A model generated the notes under the pieces. It was given only the letters and a program-made list of their open reading frames with translations. It did no database searches and was not told the origin of the DNA. Positions 43,201 to 52,905 of a DNA stretch of 64,000 nt are shown piece by piece; the stretch's first letter is position 1; each line of letters begins with the position of its first letter. Position numbers and translations under genes: made by a program. The stretch is from Mycolicibacter heraklionensis (GTDB lineage: Bacteria; Actinomycetota; Actinomycetes; Mycobacteriales; Mycobacteriaceae): NCBI RefSeq assembly GCF_019645815.1, contig NZ_CP080997.1, forward strand, positions 2,422,880 to 2,486,879, read 5' to 3'.

Positions 43201-44238
43201 GTGCACATTGACGTCATGGCCTTACCGCAACCGTTGGGGAAGGCCGCTGAGCTTGCCCGAAACACCCAGTCGGCGGGCTTCTCCGGACTGCTGTTCACCG
43301 AAGCCGGTCGAACCGCGTATCTCAACGCCGCCATCGCATCTCAGGCCGCACCTGGTCTCGAGCTGTCGACCGGTGTCGCGGTTGCCTTTCCGCGCAGTCC
43401 GTTCGTCACGGCGGCCACGGCGTGGGAACTGCAGGAGGCCACCGACGGCAGGTTCCGGCTCGGCCTCGGCACCCAGGTGCGCACTCATGTGGTGCGCCGC
43501 TACGGGGCGGCGTTCGAACATCCCGGTCCGCGGCTGCGCGACTACGTGCTGGCGGTCAAGGCCTGCTTTGCCGCCTTCCGAACGGGAAAGCTGGATCATC
43601 ACGGCGACTTCTACGACCTGGACTTCATCACCCCGCAGTGGAGTGCGGGCCCGATCGATGCGCCCGACCCCAAGGTCGATATCGCGGCCGTGAACCCGTG
43701 GATGTTGCGGATGGCCGGTGAGGTGGCTGACGGCGTGCACGTCCACCCGCTTGGCGAGCCCGGCTACCTGGCCCGTCACGTGGTGCCCAAGGTGGCCGAA
43801 GGAGCCGAGAGGGCGGGCCGTTCCCCGTCGGAGATCGCCGTCATCGTGCCCGCGATGACCATCGTCGGCGACACCGACGAAGAGCGGCACAAGGAGCGCG
43901 AATTCGTGCGGGCCAGCCTGAGCTTCTACGGAAGTACACCGAACTATGCCTTCATCTGGGATGAGGCCGGGTTCGACGGCACCACCGCCCGGATCCGCGA
44001 GAGGCAGAAGGCCGGCGACTTCGCCGGTATGGCGGCGCAGATCACCGACGAACACTTGGCCGCCTTTGCGACCGAGTCGACGTGGGATGACCTGGCAGAC
44101 AACCTGATCGGCAAGTATGGGGGAGTCGCGACCCGCCTGGTCTTGTACAACGCGCTGGGGGATCCCGATCGCTTCGAGCGATACGGTGAGATCGCCCTGC
44201 GGATTTCGGCCAGGCCACATACCGTCCAGGACCGATGA
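43201..44238 (+). CDS. LLM class F420-dependent oxidoreductase, TIGR03617 family
   Basis: A 345-residue luciferase-like TIM-barrel enzyme. The start V-H-I-D-V-M, F-S-G-L-L-F-T-E-A, L-S-T-G-V-A-V-A-F-P-R-S-P and R-L-G-L-G-T-Q-V segments match the F420-using group abundant in mycobacteria. GTG 43201 gives the standard N-terminus, and no better start exists. Ten bases after its stop begins the transporter gene, so the two are co-transcribed. Substrate unknown. Confidence 0.87.
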   Translation: MHIDVMALPQPLGKAAELARNTQSAGFSGLLFTEAGRTAYLNAAIASQAAPGLELSTGVAVAFPRSPFVTAATAWELQEATDGRFRLGLGTQVRTHVVRRYGAAFEHPGPRLRDYVLAVKACFAAFRTGKLDHHGDFYDLDFITPQWSAGPIDAPDPKVDIAAVNPWMLRMAGEVADGVHVHPLGEPGYLARHVVPKVAEGAERAGRSPSEIAVIVPAMTIVGDTDEERHKEREFVRASLSFYGSTPNYAFIWDEAGFDGTTARIRERQKAGDFAGMAAQITDEHLAAFATESTWDDLADNLIGKYGGVATRLVLYNALGDPDRFERYGEIALRISARPHTVQDR

Positions 44239-44248
44239 GGCCGGTGGC

Positions 44249-45142
44249 GTGCTGATCGGTATAGCCGCAGCGCTGCTGGCCTGTTTCGGCTACGGGGTGG
44301 CCTCTGTCTTGCAGGCTCATGGTGCGCGTAGTTCTGCTGCTGCCAGTCTGGGGGAGGATGCCCTCGTCACCTCAGACGGCCGACCGACCCTGCGCTCGAC
44401 CGCCAACGCGGTGCTGACTTCGGCGTTCATTGCGGGAATGGCCCTCGACGTAATCGGTTTCGCCGGAAGCGTCGTCTCGGCCCGGCTGATACCGCTGTTT
44501 CTGTCGCAGACGATCATCAGCGCCAATCTCGTCGTTACCGCCGTGCTCGGTGTCGCGGTGCTCGGCCTGCGTCTGCGCGGCCGCGACTGGACGGCGATCG
44601 GGACGGTGATGGTGTCGTTATGCGTGTTGGCGTTCGGCGCCGGTCAGGCCGGTACCGCTTCGGTACCGGGGTTGCACTGGGCGCTGATGTTGGTGGCGAT
44701 GCTGATCGCGGCCCTCGGGGTTGTTCTCATTCGGCTTCTGGGGGCACGTGCCGCCGTCGCGGCCGGATTGGTCTCCGGTGTCCTCTACGGAGTGATGGCG
44801 ATAGCGGTTCGGGTGGTCGACGGTGTCGATCCGTTGAAGTTGCCTGTTCTGCTGATGGATCCGGCGTTCTGGGCGATCGCCATTGCCGGAGCCGGCGGCT
44901 TCTACCTGTTCACCGTTGCATTGCAGCTGGGTTCGGTGAATGGCGCCGTTGCTGCCCTGGTGGTCGGCGAGACGGTGGTGCCCGGCATTGTCGGCGTGAC
45001 GCTGCTGGGTGACACTGCCCAACGCGGGATGGGGTGGTTGGTGGCGTTGGGGTTCTGCACCGCGGTCGGGGGTGCGGTGGCCGTCGCCATCTTCGGTGCG
45101 GCCGACCACGCGGAGGCGACGACGTCGGACGCAGTCCATTAG
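44249..45142 (+). CDS. DMT-superfamily (EamA/NIPA-like) membrane transporter
   Basis: A 297-residue protein with about nine or ten short membrane helices in two repeats, as in drug/metabolite and magnesium-like transporters. The N-terminal G-I-A-A-A-L-L-A-C-F-G-Y-G-V-A-S-V-L-Q and the internal L-I-P-L-F-L-S-Q-T-I-I-S-A-N-L are typical. GTG 44249 has TGAGG eight bases upstream; the ATG-initiated frame from 44117 lies inside the LLM gene. Its stop overlaps the end of the convergent DUF6498 gene. Substrate unknown. Confidence 0.8.
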   Translation: MLIGIAAALLACFGYGVASVLQAHGARSSAAASLGEDALVTSDGRPTLRSTANAVLTSAFIAGMALDVIGFAGSVVSARLIPLFLSQTIISANLVVTAVLGVAVLGLRLRGRDWTAIGTVMVSLCVLAFGAGQAGTASVPGLHWALMLVAMLIAALGVVLIRLLGARAAVAAGLVSGVLYGVMAIAVRVVDGVDPLKLPVLLMDPAFWAIAIAGAGGFYLFTVALQLGSVNGAVAALVVGETVVPGIVGVTLLGDTAQRGMGWLVALGFCTAVGGAVAVAIFGAADHAEATTSDAVH

Positions 45143-45948
45143 GTCCTGGGGGTCTTCCAGGGTTGCTCGTTGCGCCGCTGCCGATCTCGCTCGCTGGCTT
45201 GATCCTTGACCCAGAAATCCTCGAAACGTTCGCCCGGATGTACGTTCGGCATCCGGTCCATCAGCTTGCTGAGCCAGCGCGGCGGGCGTTTCGGCTCCCA
45301 CTGCGGAACCACGGAGCTCAGCGCGGCGAGCGACTTGAGTACGACGAATACGCCGAACAGCGTACTGGGAGCATCGGTAGCGGCGATCCCAGCGAATCCG
45401 AGCACCAAGGTCAGGTGCACAACCATGATCCGGCCCAGTCCGATGTTGGCCATCTGCTCGACGTCCCGGAAGGACCATCGGCGCAGATCAATCAGATCGA
45501 GGAGGAAATCCATTGTCAAAAACAGCAATACGGACAAGCACCCCCCTCCGACGCTGCGCCAATGGAGATCGAGGAGCGCAAGCTCAGGCGCACGGTTGTG
45601 AGCCAGGAGACCGAGAATCGCCCCGAGAAATACTCCGTGGGCAGCACAGAAGGCCAGGCCGATGAGGGCGAAGCCGCTCAGGAAGGATTGATTCCCCGTC
45701 GGGCCGGCGGATTGCGGTGCGCGATATCGGAAATGACCATATTTGGGGGCCCAGCGACGGTGCAGCGCCATGCGGGCTATCACGAACAGGCACATCGCGA
45801 CGTTTTCGAACCAGTACACCACCAGTGTCGTCGCGCCGGACCAATGCTGGGCGAACCATCCGAGGGCCGGGATGGCGATGACGCCCAGCACATTGAACAG
45901 GTGAAGGCGGGAGAGCGCCGCTCCGCGCTGCGAATTGGGTGAGGTCAC
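45139..45948 (-). CDS. DUF6498-containing membrane protein
   Basis: A 269-residue protein with about six helices. The opening Y-W-F-E-N-V segment, an F-R-Y-R region and a long helix pair followed by a polar C-terminal 60 residues (W-E-P-K-R-P-P, E-D-F-W) fit the DUF6498 family. Function unknown. Its start overlaps the nitronate monooxygenase stop by four bases, so it is translated from that mRNA. Confidence 0.75.
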   Translation of the reverse strand: MTSPNSQRGAALSRLHLFNVLGVIAIPALGWFAQHWSGATTLVVYWFENVAMCLFVIARMALHRRWAPKYGHFRYRAPQSAGPTGNQSFLSGFALIGLAFCAAHGVFLGAILGLLAHNRAPELALLDLHWRSVGGGCLSVLLFLTMDFLLDLIDLRRWSFRDVEQMANIGLGRIMVVHLTLVLGFAGIAATDAPSTLFGVFVVLKSLAALSSVVPQWEPKRPPRWLSKLMDRMPNVHPGERFEDFWVKDQASERDRQRRNEQPWKTPRT

Positions 45949-46877
45949 GGGGCCCGCAACGTCCCGGTCCGCAACCGTGCCGCGTCCAAGACAGCTTCGA
46001 TCTCACACCAAGTCCGGCGAATGATCTCGGCCACCGGGAGAAGATCGACAATCCGGGACGATACCTGGCCGGTATTGGCGACGCTGGCCTCCATGTCGCC
46101 GTCGAAGTACAGCTCGGTGATCCTTCCCAGTAGCTTGGCATCCGGGTCGTGGGCGGCAACGCGGGCGGCCAGCCCGGTCCGCAACACCCGCATGGTCGGA
46201 TTGCCTGGGATGTCGAGAAGTACTGTGCCGGAGTCGTTTGCGGCCACGATCGCATCTTTGAAGTTTGCGTGCACCACGGATTCCTGGCTGGCGAGCATCC
46301 GCGTGCCCATTTGCACGCCCTCGGCGCCCAACACCAGAGCTGCCGCCGCCGACCGCGCATCGCAGATGCCACCGGCTGCGATGATCGGCAGGTTCACGTT
46401 TTCGGCGATCAGGGGGAGCAGGACCATCGTCGAGGCGCCGAGCAGTGACTTGAATCCGCCGCCCTCGACGCCTTCGACCACCAGCGCGTCGACACCGGCC
46501 TCGGCCGCCTTGTGTGCGCCTTTGAGCGAGCCGACGACATGCACCACCGTCATGCCGGCATCGTGCAGCGGTGTGGTGAATAGCGCTGGATCACCCGCGG
46601 AGGTGAAGACGTGGCGCACGCCGGCCTCGGCCAACGTGTCGACGATCGAGGGGTCCTTCTTCCAGCCCTGGATCATGAGGTTCGCCGCGACCGGCTGGTC
46701 GGTGAGCTCGCGCACCCGCCGCAGGTCAGCTCGTCCCTCGGGAGTGAGGGTCTCGATCACACCGAGCCCGCCGGCCTCCGACACCGCAGCTGCGAGTTCC
46801 GCGCGCGCGATGTAGGTCATCGGGGCCTGGATGACGGGGAATTCCACCCCGAGCAGGGACTGGATGCGGTTGGCCAC
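45945..46877 (-). CDS. Nitronate monooxygenase / 2-nitropropane dioxygenase family
   Basis: A 310-residue FMN TIM-barrel enzyme. Q-A-P-M near residue 18, the A-A-A-V-S-E-A-G-G-L-G segment, the G-V-D-A-L-V-V-E-G-V-E-G-G-G and A-A-G-G-I-C-D-A-R blocks give the FMN-binding signature. Members oxidise alkyl nitronates, though many are enoyl reductase or quinone reductase-like. First gene of an operon with the DUF6498 protein and 54 bases downstream of the alpha/beta hydrolase stop on the same strand. Confidence 0.88.
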   Translation of the reverse strand: MANRIQSLLGVEFPVIQAPMTYIARAELAAAVSEAGGLGVIETLTPEGRADLRRVRELTDQPVAANLMIQGWKKDPSIVDTLAEAGVRHVFTSAGDPALFTTPLHDAGMTVVHVVGSLKGAHKAAEAGVDALVVEGVEGGGFKSLLGASTMVLLPLIAENVNLPIIAAGGICDARSAAAALVLGAEGVQMGTRMLASQESVVHANFKDAIVAANDSGTVLLDIPGNPTMRVLRTGLAARVAAHDPDAKLLGRITELYFDGDMEASVANTGQVSSRIVDLLPVAEIIRRTWCEIEAVLDAARLRTGTLRAP

Positions 46878-46931
46878 GGCTTATTCAAGCACTCACGCGG
46901 GCCGCATCGCAGAGCACGATGGGCGGTCTTG

Positions 46932-47732
46932 TCAGGAGGCCTCGGCCTGCGCGGTGGGAGCGCTGCCCTCGAGCAGGACGCGTGCGACGAGTTCGGGATC
47001 GTCGGCCATCGGTACGTGCCCGCAGCCGGGCAGTCGGATGTGGCGGGCCTGGGGGAGCCGACGCTCGGCGATCCGCGCTTGGTAGGGCAGCAGGATCCGG
47101 TCATGCGCGGCCCACGCGACGGTTACCGGAATGTCGGCCGCGATCTCGCGGTCGAAGACTTTTGCAGCCGGAAAGATCTTCTTCATGGCGGGAATGGCCC
47201 GCCGCATGCCGTTGAGGTCGCCCACGAACTCGTCGGCCGGGATCCGCTCCGGGTGCGCCGAGACCACCGAGCCCATCATGTGCCGCGCCCGTGGCGAACG
47301 AGCAAGGCGCGGCACCACTGGTGCCAGCATCCGGGCGCTGGTGGTCAGCAAACGGAAGATCATCCGAACGTAGGCGAAATCGAGGGAGTTGTGCCAGTAG
47401 GCAGCGGGGGACAGCACGGTCGCGCTGGCGACCAGATTGTCGGCGGCGGCCTCCATCGCGATCCGGCCGCCCAGCGAGTTGCCGCCGATGTGCGGGCGCT
47501 CAAGCCCCAGTTGGTCCAACAGCCCGACCAGTTCGTCGCGCAGGGTTCCCTGGACGTCACCGTCGCGGACCACAAAATCATGCGATTCGCCGTGGCCGGG
47601 CAGATCGAAGAGCACCACGGTGCGGTGATCGGTCAGGTGCTCCAGCAGCGGGTACCAGGCCTGCCTGCGGTGAGTGATCCCGTGGACGAGCACCAAGGGC
47701 TCACCGGTTCCATGAATCTCGTACTTCAGCAT
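46932..47732 (-). CDS. Alpha/beta hydrolase
   Basis: A 266-residue hydrolase. The oxyanion H-G-I-T segment is at 18-21, nucleophile Ser86 in G-G-N-S-L-G-G, the acid in A-W-A-A-H-D-R and the catalytic histidine in G-C-G-H-V-P. Related proteins hydrolyse esters or C-C bonds in lipid and aromatic degradation. ATG 47732 has AAGGAGC eight bases ahead; the frame to 47774 adds a non-conserved basic extension and is less likely. Confidence 0.88.
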   Translation of the reverse strand: MLKYEIHGTGEPLVLVHGITHRRQAWYPLLEHLTDHRTVVLFDLPGHGESHDFVVRDGDVQGTLRDELVGLLDQLGLERPHIGGNSLGGRIAMEAAADNLVASATVLSPAAYWHNSLDFAYVRMIFRLLTTSARMLAPVVPRLARSPRARHMMGSVVSAHPERIPADEFVGDLNGMRRAIPAMKKIFPAAKVFDREIAADIPVTVAWAAHDRILLPYQARIAERRLPQARHIRLPGCGHVPMADDPELVARVLLEGSAPTAQAEAS

Positions 47733-47810
47733 GTCGGTGCTCCTTGTCGCGGACGGCGATCTGGCCCTTGGCAACCGTAGCGCTGCGGGTGGTCCGACGA
47801 CCAGGACGGG

Positions 47811-48674
47811 TCAGGGGCGGGCGTTGAACGCCTCCGACGTGAGGATCTGTTGTGCGTCAGCGATTGCCGAATTGAGTTCGGTCAGGCTCACGTTCTGGCT
47901 GCGTCCGAGATGGATTTCGATCTGGTACTCGGGTTGCCGATCGGGCCCGAAAATCGGTACGACCACGAACTCCGCTTTACCCAAATCGTGCTCGAGGCTG
48001 TCGGTGACCGAGCGCAGGGTCACCATCGTCATCAACGTCGTCAATTGGTGTGTCACCCGCGAGGTGGAACCCAGCGATGCCAGCACTGCGCCAAGCCGCT
48101 CATGCAACGCGCCTTGTGCATCATCGAATTTCCAGGCTCCGTATCCGCGGGCGCGGATGTCGGCCAAGACACGCCGGTGGTCGGCGATATCCGCTTGGGA
48201 CAGCCGAGGCGTCATGTTCTGCAACCACCGCTCGATCGTGTCGTCGTCACGCCAAGCCATGGCCACCAGCCCAAAAGGGGGATCGATCGGAAACTGATGC
48301 CCCACCGGATGTTCGCCGTCGGAAGTGTGGCCGACAGTGTCGACGATGACCAGATGGCGCCGGCCGATTTTCGACATGGAACACGCTGCGCCCAGGACAG
48401 TGTTCATGCGCACGAGGGCTTCGCGGCCACGGTCGAGGAGTGGGAACTGGTCGCGCAACCCGCGCACGACGCTGAACAATCCACTGCCGAGCGTGTAGCG
48501 GCGGTCCTCGCCGCGGACCACCCAATGGTTCCGTTCCAACTCGGCCAGCAGCAACGACGCTGTCGACGTCGTCAACTCGCATCGGCGAGAAAGCTCAGCC
48601 GACGACAACCCCTGCGGCGCAGCAGATAACGCCGTAAGGACGTCGACAACGCGGCGGGTCGGTGGCGACTTCAC
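47811..48674 (-). CDS. IclR family regulator
   Basis: A 287-residue regulator with a winged helix at residues 8-70 (G-L-S-S-A-E-L-S-R-R, S-T-A-S-L-L-L-A-E-L-E-R) and a C-terminal effector domain with the V-D-T-V-G-H and F-P-I-D-P-P-F-G segments. It diverges from the DapB-like dehydrogenase gene with 99 bases between, which is the usual IclR arrangement and suggests it regulates that gene, possibly with the hydrolase downstream. Confidence 0.87.
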   Translation of the reverse strand: MKSPPTRRVVDVLTALSAAPQGLSSAELSRRCELTTSTASLLLAELERNHWVVRGEDRRYTLGSGLFSVVRGLRDQFPLLDRGREALVRMNTVLGAACSMSKIGRRHLVIVDTVGHTSDGEHPVGHQFPIDPPFGLVAMAWRDDDTIERWLQNMTPRLSQADIADHRRVLADIRARGYGAWKFDDAQGALHERLGAVLASLGSTSRVTHQLTTLMTMVTLRSVTDSLEHDLGKAEFVVVPIFGPDRQPEYQIEIHLGRSQNVSLTELNSAIADAQQILTSEAFNARP

Positions 48675-48773
48675 CCAGGGTCGCCCATCGCGTCCACCAT
48701 TGACCGGCCTCCCGCCACGGACCTACCATCTGTCCGGATTATCGACAACAGCATCCTAATATTTGGAGAAAAA

Positions 48774-49910
48774 GTGGTCAAGGTAGGCGTTTGGGGTACC
48801 GGTTCCATGGGCGTGATCGCCCTACGCGGGGTGCTCGACCATCCAGAGTTGGAGCTCGTCGGACTGGTCGTACACAGTGACGCCAAGGCGGGACGCGATG
48901 CCGGGGAACTCTGCGGCGTCGATGCCGTCGGTGTCATCGCAAGCCAAGACCCCGCTGAACTGCTGGCCGGCGACGCCGAGGTTGTCGTCTACGCGGCGGC
49001 GGCCAATCTCCGGCCGTTCGAGGCAGTGGCCGACATGGCATCGCTGCTTCGCGCAAAGAAGAACGTCGTCTCGTGCTCGGTCGTACCCCTGGTGTTTCCC
49101 GACGCAGTCGATGACGCCATCGCCGGGCCGCTGCGCGAGGCCGCGCTAGCCGGCGGCTCCTCGTTCTTCACGACCGGCATCGACACCGGCTTCGCCAACG
49201 ACGTGTTACCGCTGGTGCTTTCAGGAGTCACCCGAAGCATCGAATCGATCCGGGTGACCGAGATGTTCAACTACGCCACCTATCCCGACCGTCAGGCGGT
49301 CTATGAAATCCTCGGCTTCGGCAAGACGCCCGAGACCGAGGCGTTCGCGGCAATGCCCGGCGTCTTCACATTCGGTTGGGGGCCCGTCGTTCACCAGTTG
49401 GCTCACGGACTCGGGGTGGAAGTCGACGACATCCAGGAGAGCAACCAGCGCCTGACCACCGACACCACGTTCGACACACCCACCGGCCGGATCGAAGCCG
49501 GCACCGTCGCCGCCATGCGCTCGACATTGACCGGCTATGTCAACGGGAAGCCCACCATAGTCGTCGACCACGTCACCCGCATGCGTGACGACATCGCGCC
49601 CGACTGGCCACAGTCGCGAATCACCATGCCGCCCAATGACCTTGGATACGGCACCGCATCCGGACAGGGCTGCTACCGCATCGAGATCGACGGTTCGCCG
49701 AATATTCGCTGCGAGTTCGAGATGGCCGAAGACGGCGACCACGACTTCGGCGCCCGAACTGCCGGTGCGATACGCATGGTGAACGCCATTCCGGCCGTAG
49801 TGGCCGCCAAGCCCGGGTTGCTGTCGGCGCTGGACCTGCCGACTGTGACCGGAAAAGGGTTGGTGCGGTCATTGCCGGGCCCGCCGCCCGACAGCCGCCT
49901 CTTTCGCTGA
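48774..49910 (+). CDS. DapB-like NAD(P)-dependent dehydrogenase
   Basis: A 378-residue protein with an N-terminal Rossmann domain (V-G-V-W-G-T-G-S-M-G, residues about 4-13) and the dihydrodipicolinate reductase-like second domain. The length exceeds true DapB (about 245) and matches the 2,4-diaminopentanoate dehydrogenase-like or mycobacterial DapB-N family. GTG 48774 follows TTTGGAGAAAA. It is divergent from the IclR gene, which is the likely regulator. Substrate unknown. Confidence 0.83.
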   Translation: MVKVGVWGTGSMGVIALRGVLDHPELELVGLVVHSDAKAGRDAGELCGVDAVGVIASQDPAELLAGDAEVVVYAAAANLRPFEAVADMASLLRAKKNVVSCSVVPLVFPDAVDDAIAGPLREAALAGGSSFFTTGIDTGFANDVLPLVLSGVTRSIESIRVTEMFNYATYPDRQAVYEILGFGKTPETEAFAAMPGVFTFGWGPVVHQLAHGLGVEVDDIQESNQRLTTDTTFDTPTGRIEAGTVAAMRSTLTGYVNGKPTIVVDHVTRMRDDIAPDWPQSRITMPPNDLGYGTASGQGCYRIEIDGSPNIRCEFEMAEDGDHDFGARTAGAIRMVNAIPAVVAAKPGLLSALDLPTVTGKGLVRSLPGPPPDSRLFR

Positions 49911-49970
49911 GCCGCTTCGGGTCCTGTCGTAAGCGGTCAGACCCGGCGCGATCGCCGTAGTATTCACACC

Positions 49971-50558
49971 GTGACTGCGATGTCTCCGGACTCTGCGGCC
50001 ATGGCCGCCGCGACGCTGGATCTGCTGATCGCCGCCGTCGACGAGATTCGCCCTGGCGACTGGGACAAGCCCTCGAACCTCGAGGGCTGGAGCGTGCGCG
50101 AGTTGGTGGCGCACACAACCGGAAGTACCGCCAAGATTCGCGCACTGGTCCGGGGCGATGACATCTGGACTGCCCCGTCGGCGCCCGCCGACTGGATGGA
50201 CGCCGATCCTGCCGGCCGACTCCGTGAGCTTGCCGCAGAATTGCACGAGTTGCTGCCCGGTGCAGACCTTGAGGCGCCCCGACCTTCACCGCAAGGCGAG
50301 GTCCCGCTGCGTCGTGCACTTGCCTTCCCGGTGGCCGACCTCGCCCTGCACAGCTGGGATATCTACCGGTCGCTGGGCCGTTCCGCGGAGTTGCCGGATG
50401 ACGTTGTGGCGTTCTGTCGCGCACTGGTTGATGCGGTGCCCGAGCAGGCGTTGCGCCGTCCGGGCGGGTTCGGGCCAGCGCAGCAAGCACCGGAGCCGGC
50501 AACGCCTACATCCCGGCTGATGGCCTACCTGGGTCGTGCGGTTGGCGCGTCATCGTAG
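49971..50558 (+). CDS. TIGR03086 family DinB-like metal-binding protein
   Basis: A 195-residue maleylpyruvate isomerase/DinB-superfamily protein. The N-terminal W-S-V-R-E-L-V-A-H-T motif and the later L-A-L-H-S-W-D-I-Y-R contain the three-helix metal ligands. It probably performs a mycothiol-dependent reaction or serves as a small-molecule thiol transferase; the substrate is unknown. GTG start. Followed by a pair of hairpins at 50568-50609. Confidence 0.82.
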   Translation: MTAMSPDSAAMAAATLDLLIAAVDEIRPGDWDKPSNLEGWSVRELVAHTTGSTAKIRALVRGDDIWTAPSAPADWMDADPAGRLRELAAELHELLPGADLEAPRPSPQGEVPLRRALAFPVADLALHSWDIYRSLGRSAELPDDVVAFCRALVDAVPEQALRRPGGFGPAQQAPEPATPTSRLMAYLGRAVGASS

Positions 50559-50567
50559 TGGCCACGA

Positions 50568-50609
50568 ACCGGCCGGTCGCCGCATGGCCGGTGTACCTGC
50601 GGTGCAGGT
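50568..50609 (+). terminator. Two adjacent hairpins after the TIGR03086 gene
   Basis: ACCGGCC (50568-50574) pairs with GGCCGGT (50586-50592), and ACCTGC (50595-50600) pairs with GCAGGT (50604-50609) around a three-base loop. They lie 10-50 bases past the stop, so they may terminate transcription, though neither is followed by a U-tract. Confidence 0.35.
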
Positions 50610-50734
50610 GTAGTACTTCTCGAAAAGTGGTAACCCTCCTGGATGCCGAGCACAGGTCTGCGTCATGAGGTGGTCGAGATTCCCGAGCTGGCGCTGCCGG
50701 TAGGTGGTGTTCAGCTAGGACAGGGCGTGTCGCG

Positions 50735-51490
50735 ATGATGATCACGTTGGTGGCGGAAGGATTCTTTACCGGAGCAGGCCAGGGAGCCCGCCAGATCGTC
50801 GAGTTGGTGGCTGCGTTCGGGCTGACCGCGCTCATCGGTCTGGAACGCGAGATCCGGGGTAAAAGCGCCGGGTTATGCACGCAGACGATCGTCGGTACGT
50901 CAGCGGCGTTGATTCTGCTGGTCAGCAAGTACGGGTTCGGCGACATTGTCGCCGCAGGCACGGTGATTCTGGACCCCTCGCGGGTAGCGGCCCAGATCGT
51001 TTCGGGTATCGGTTTTCTCGGCGCGGGCCTCATCATCACCCGCCGCGGCGCGGTCATCGGGCTGACTACCGCGGCCGCAATCTGGGAATCAGCTGCAGTC
51101 GGGATGGCCGCCGCCGCGGGGCTGCTGCTCTTGGCCGTCGTCGTGACAATGCTGCACTTTGTGATCGTGATCGGCATCGCCCCATCGGTGCGAAGAATGG
51201 CGACCAGGTTGCCCGGCTCGGTACGCGTGCATGTCATCTACCAGGACGGCCGGGGGATCTTGCGGCAGCTGCTGGAGACGTGCGATGTCCACGGTTGGCA
51301 TCTGACCTCCCTGATCACCGACTCCTCACCTGTCACGGCGGCTTTGCCACTCGGACAGCGCACCGCGACTGCCGATCACGTCGGTGTCACGATGACCTTG
51401 TCGGGTTCCCGCGTTATCGAGGCACCACGAATCCTTGCAGATATCGAGGGTGTCACCAGGATCGACCAACTCCACGACGACGCCGACTGA
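50735..51490 (+). CDS. MgtC/SapB family membrane protein
   Basis: A 251-residue protein. The N-terminal four or five helices include L-I-G-L-E-R-E-I-R-G-K-S-A-G-L and G-I-G-F-L-G-A-G-L-I-I, which are MgtC signatures, followed by a soluble ACT-like C-terminal domain from about residue 150. MgtC proteins support survival in low magnesium and in host cells. I looked for an upstream M-box riboswitch and did not find its conserved elements. Start is one of two adjacent ATGs at 50735/50738. Confidence 0.87.
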   Translation: MMITLVAEGFFTGAGQGARQIVELVAAFGLTALIGLEREIRGKSAGLCTQTIVGTSAALILLVSKYGFGDIVAAGTVILDPSRVAAQIVSGIGFLGAGLIITRRGAVIGLTTAAAIWESAAVGMAAAAGLLLLAVVVTMLHFVIVIGIAPSVRRMATRLPGSVRVHVIYQDGRGILRQLLETCDVHGWHLTSLITDSSPVTAALPLGQRTATADHVGVTMTLSGSRVIEAPRILADIEGVTRIDQLHDDAD

Positions 51491-51515
51491 CACTCGGGTG
51501 GTCGCCGAGCCCAGG

Positions 51516-52892
51516 TCAGGAGGCGACACTGCTCGAGGTATCACCGGATCGCAGGGGACCAAGTCCCAGGTGATCGCGCAGTGTGGTGCCCTCGTAGTCG
51601 CTGCGGAACACACCACGTTCCTGCAGCAGGGGCACGACTTTGTCGACGAATGGACCAAGCCCGTCCGGAGTGATGTGGGGGACCAGGATGAATCCGTCGC
51701 TGGCACCGGCCTGGACGAACTCATTGATGGTGCCTGCGACGGTCGAGGGGGAGCCGATGAAGTTCTGCCTGCCGGTGACCTCGATGATCAGCTCCCGGGT
51801 CGTCAGGTTTTCCGCCTCCGCCCTCGCGCGCCATTCGTTGGCGGTCGCGATCGGGTCGCGATGCATCCGGACGCTGGCACGGCCCCGGGCGACGACGTTT
51901 TCCCCCACGACCGGGTCGACAGTGGGCAGCGGTCCATCCGGATCGTGATCGGACAGGTCCCGGTTCCACAGCTGCTCGAGGAACTTGATGGCCGTCTGCG
52001 GCGATACCTGAGCCAACCGCACCTCGTGGGCGAGATCTGCCGCTTCGGAGTCGGTGTCGCCGAGGACGAACGTGGCTGCGGGCAAGATGAGCAACTCGTC
52101 ATGGCGGCGCCCGTACTTGGCGAGCCGTCCCTTGACGTCGGCGTAGAACGCCTGACCCGTATCGAGTGTGTTGTGCCGGGAGAAGATCGCGTCGGCGTCG
52201 GCGGCTGCGAACTCGCGGCCCTCGTCGGAGTCCCCGGCCTGGAAGATCACCGGCGTGCCCTGCGGACTCCGGGGCACATTGAACTGGCCGGTGATATCGA
52301 AAAACTCATCATGATAGTCGAATTCGCCAGGTGTGGGGTTGGCGAGGAACACGCCAGAGTCCTTGTCGGCGAGGATCTCGTCGCCGTGCCAGGATCCGAA
52401 GAGCTCCTGCGCTGCTCGGAGGAAGCTGCGGGCCCTGTCGTAGCGCTGATGTTCAGGGAGGTAGCCGCCACGGCGGAAGTTCTCTCCGGTGAACGCGTCC
52501 CAGGACGTGACGACGTTCCACGCGGCCCGCCCGCCAGACAAATGGTCCAAGCTGGCGAATTGTCTTGCCACCTCGTAGGGTTCGTTGAAGGTCGAGTTGA
52601 TCGTGCCTGCCAGGCCGAGGTGTTCGGTGACGGCGGCGAGCGCGGCCAGCACGGTAAAGGTGTCAGGTCTACCCACCACGTCGAGGTCGTAGATCTGGTC
52701 GTTCTGCTCGCGCAGCCGCAGCCCCTCCGCGAGGAACAGGAAGTCGAACTTGCCGCGCTCTGCCGTCTTGGCGAACCTCACGAACGAATCGAACTCGATG
52801 TGGCTACCGGCTGCCGGGTCGCTCCACACCGTGGTGTTGTTGACCCCGGGGAAATGGGCGGCGAGGTGAATCTGCTTGGTGGGCTTGGTCAT
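51516..52892 (-). CDS. NtaA/SnaA/DszA family FMN-dependent monooxygenase
   Basis: A 458-residue LLM-class monooxygenase. The N-terminal I-H-L-A-A-H-F-P-G, D-F-L-F-L-A-E-G, S-T-F-N-E-P-Y and R-A-A-W-N-V-V-T-S segments are hallmarks of the NtaA/DszA group, which oxidise chelators such as NTA or organosulfur compounds using reduced FMN. ATG 52892 follows GAGGG. Second gene after the similar protein at 52906; the pair suggests scavenging of organic sulfur or nitrogen. Confidence 0.9.
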   Translation of the reverse strand: MTKPTKQIHLAAHFPGVNNTTVWSDPAAGSHIEFDSFVRFAKTAERGKFDFLFLAEGLRLREQNDQIYDLDVVGRPDTFTVLAALAAVTEHLGLAGTINSTFNEPYEVARQFASLDHLSGGRAAWNVVTSWDAFTGENFRRGGYLPEHQRYDRARSFLRAAQELFGSWHGDEILADKDSGVFLANPTPGEFDYHDEFFDITGQFNVPRSPQGTPVIFQAGDSDEGREFAAADADAIFSRHNTLDTGQAFYADVKGRLAKYGRRHDELLILPAATFVLGDTDSEAADLAHEVRLAQVSPQTAIKFLEQLWNRDLSDHDPDGPLPTVDPVVGENVVARGRASVRMHRDPIATANEWRARAEAENLTTRELIIEVTGRQNFIGSPSTVAGTINEFVQAGASDGFILVPHITPDGLGPFVDKVVPLLQERGVFRSDYEGTTLRDHLGLGPLRSGDTSSSVAS

Positions 52893-52905
52893 GGGATGGC
52901 CCTCG

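Noticed and set aside
50559..50734. Possible M-box magnesium riboswitch before the MgtC gene
   Set aside because: The conserved M-box elements are not present. Only two simple hairpins after the preceding gene could be seen.
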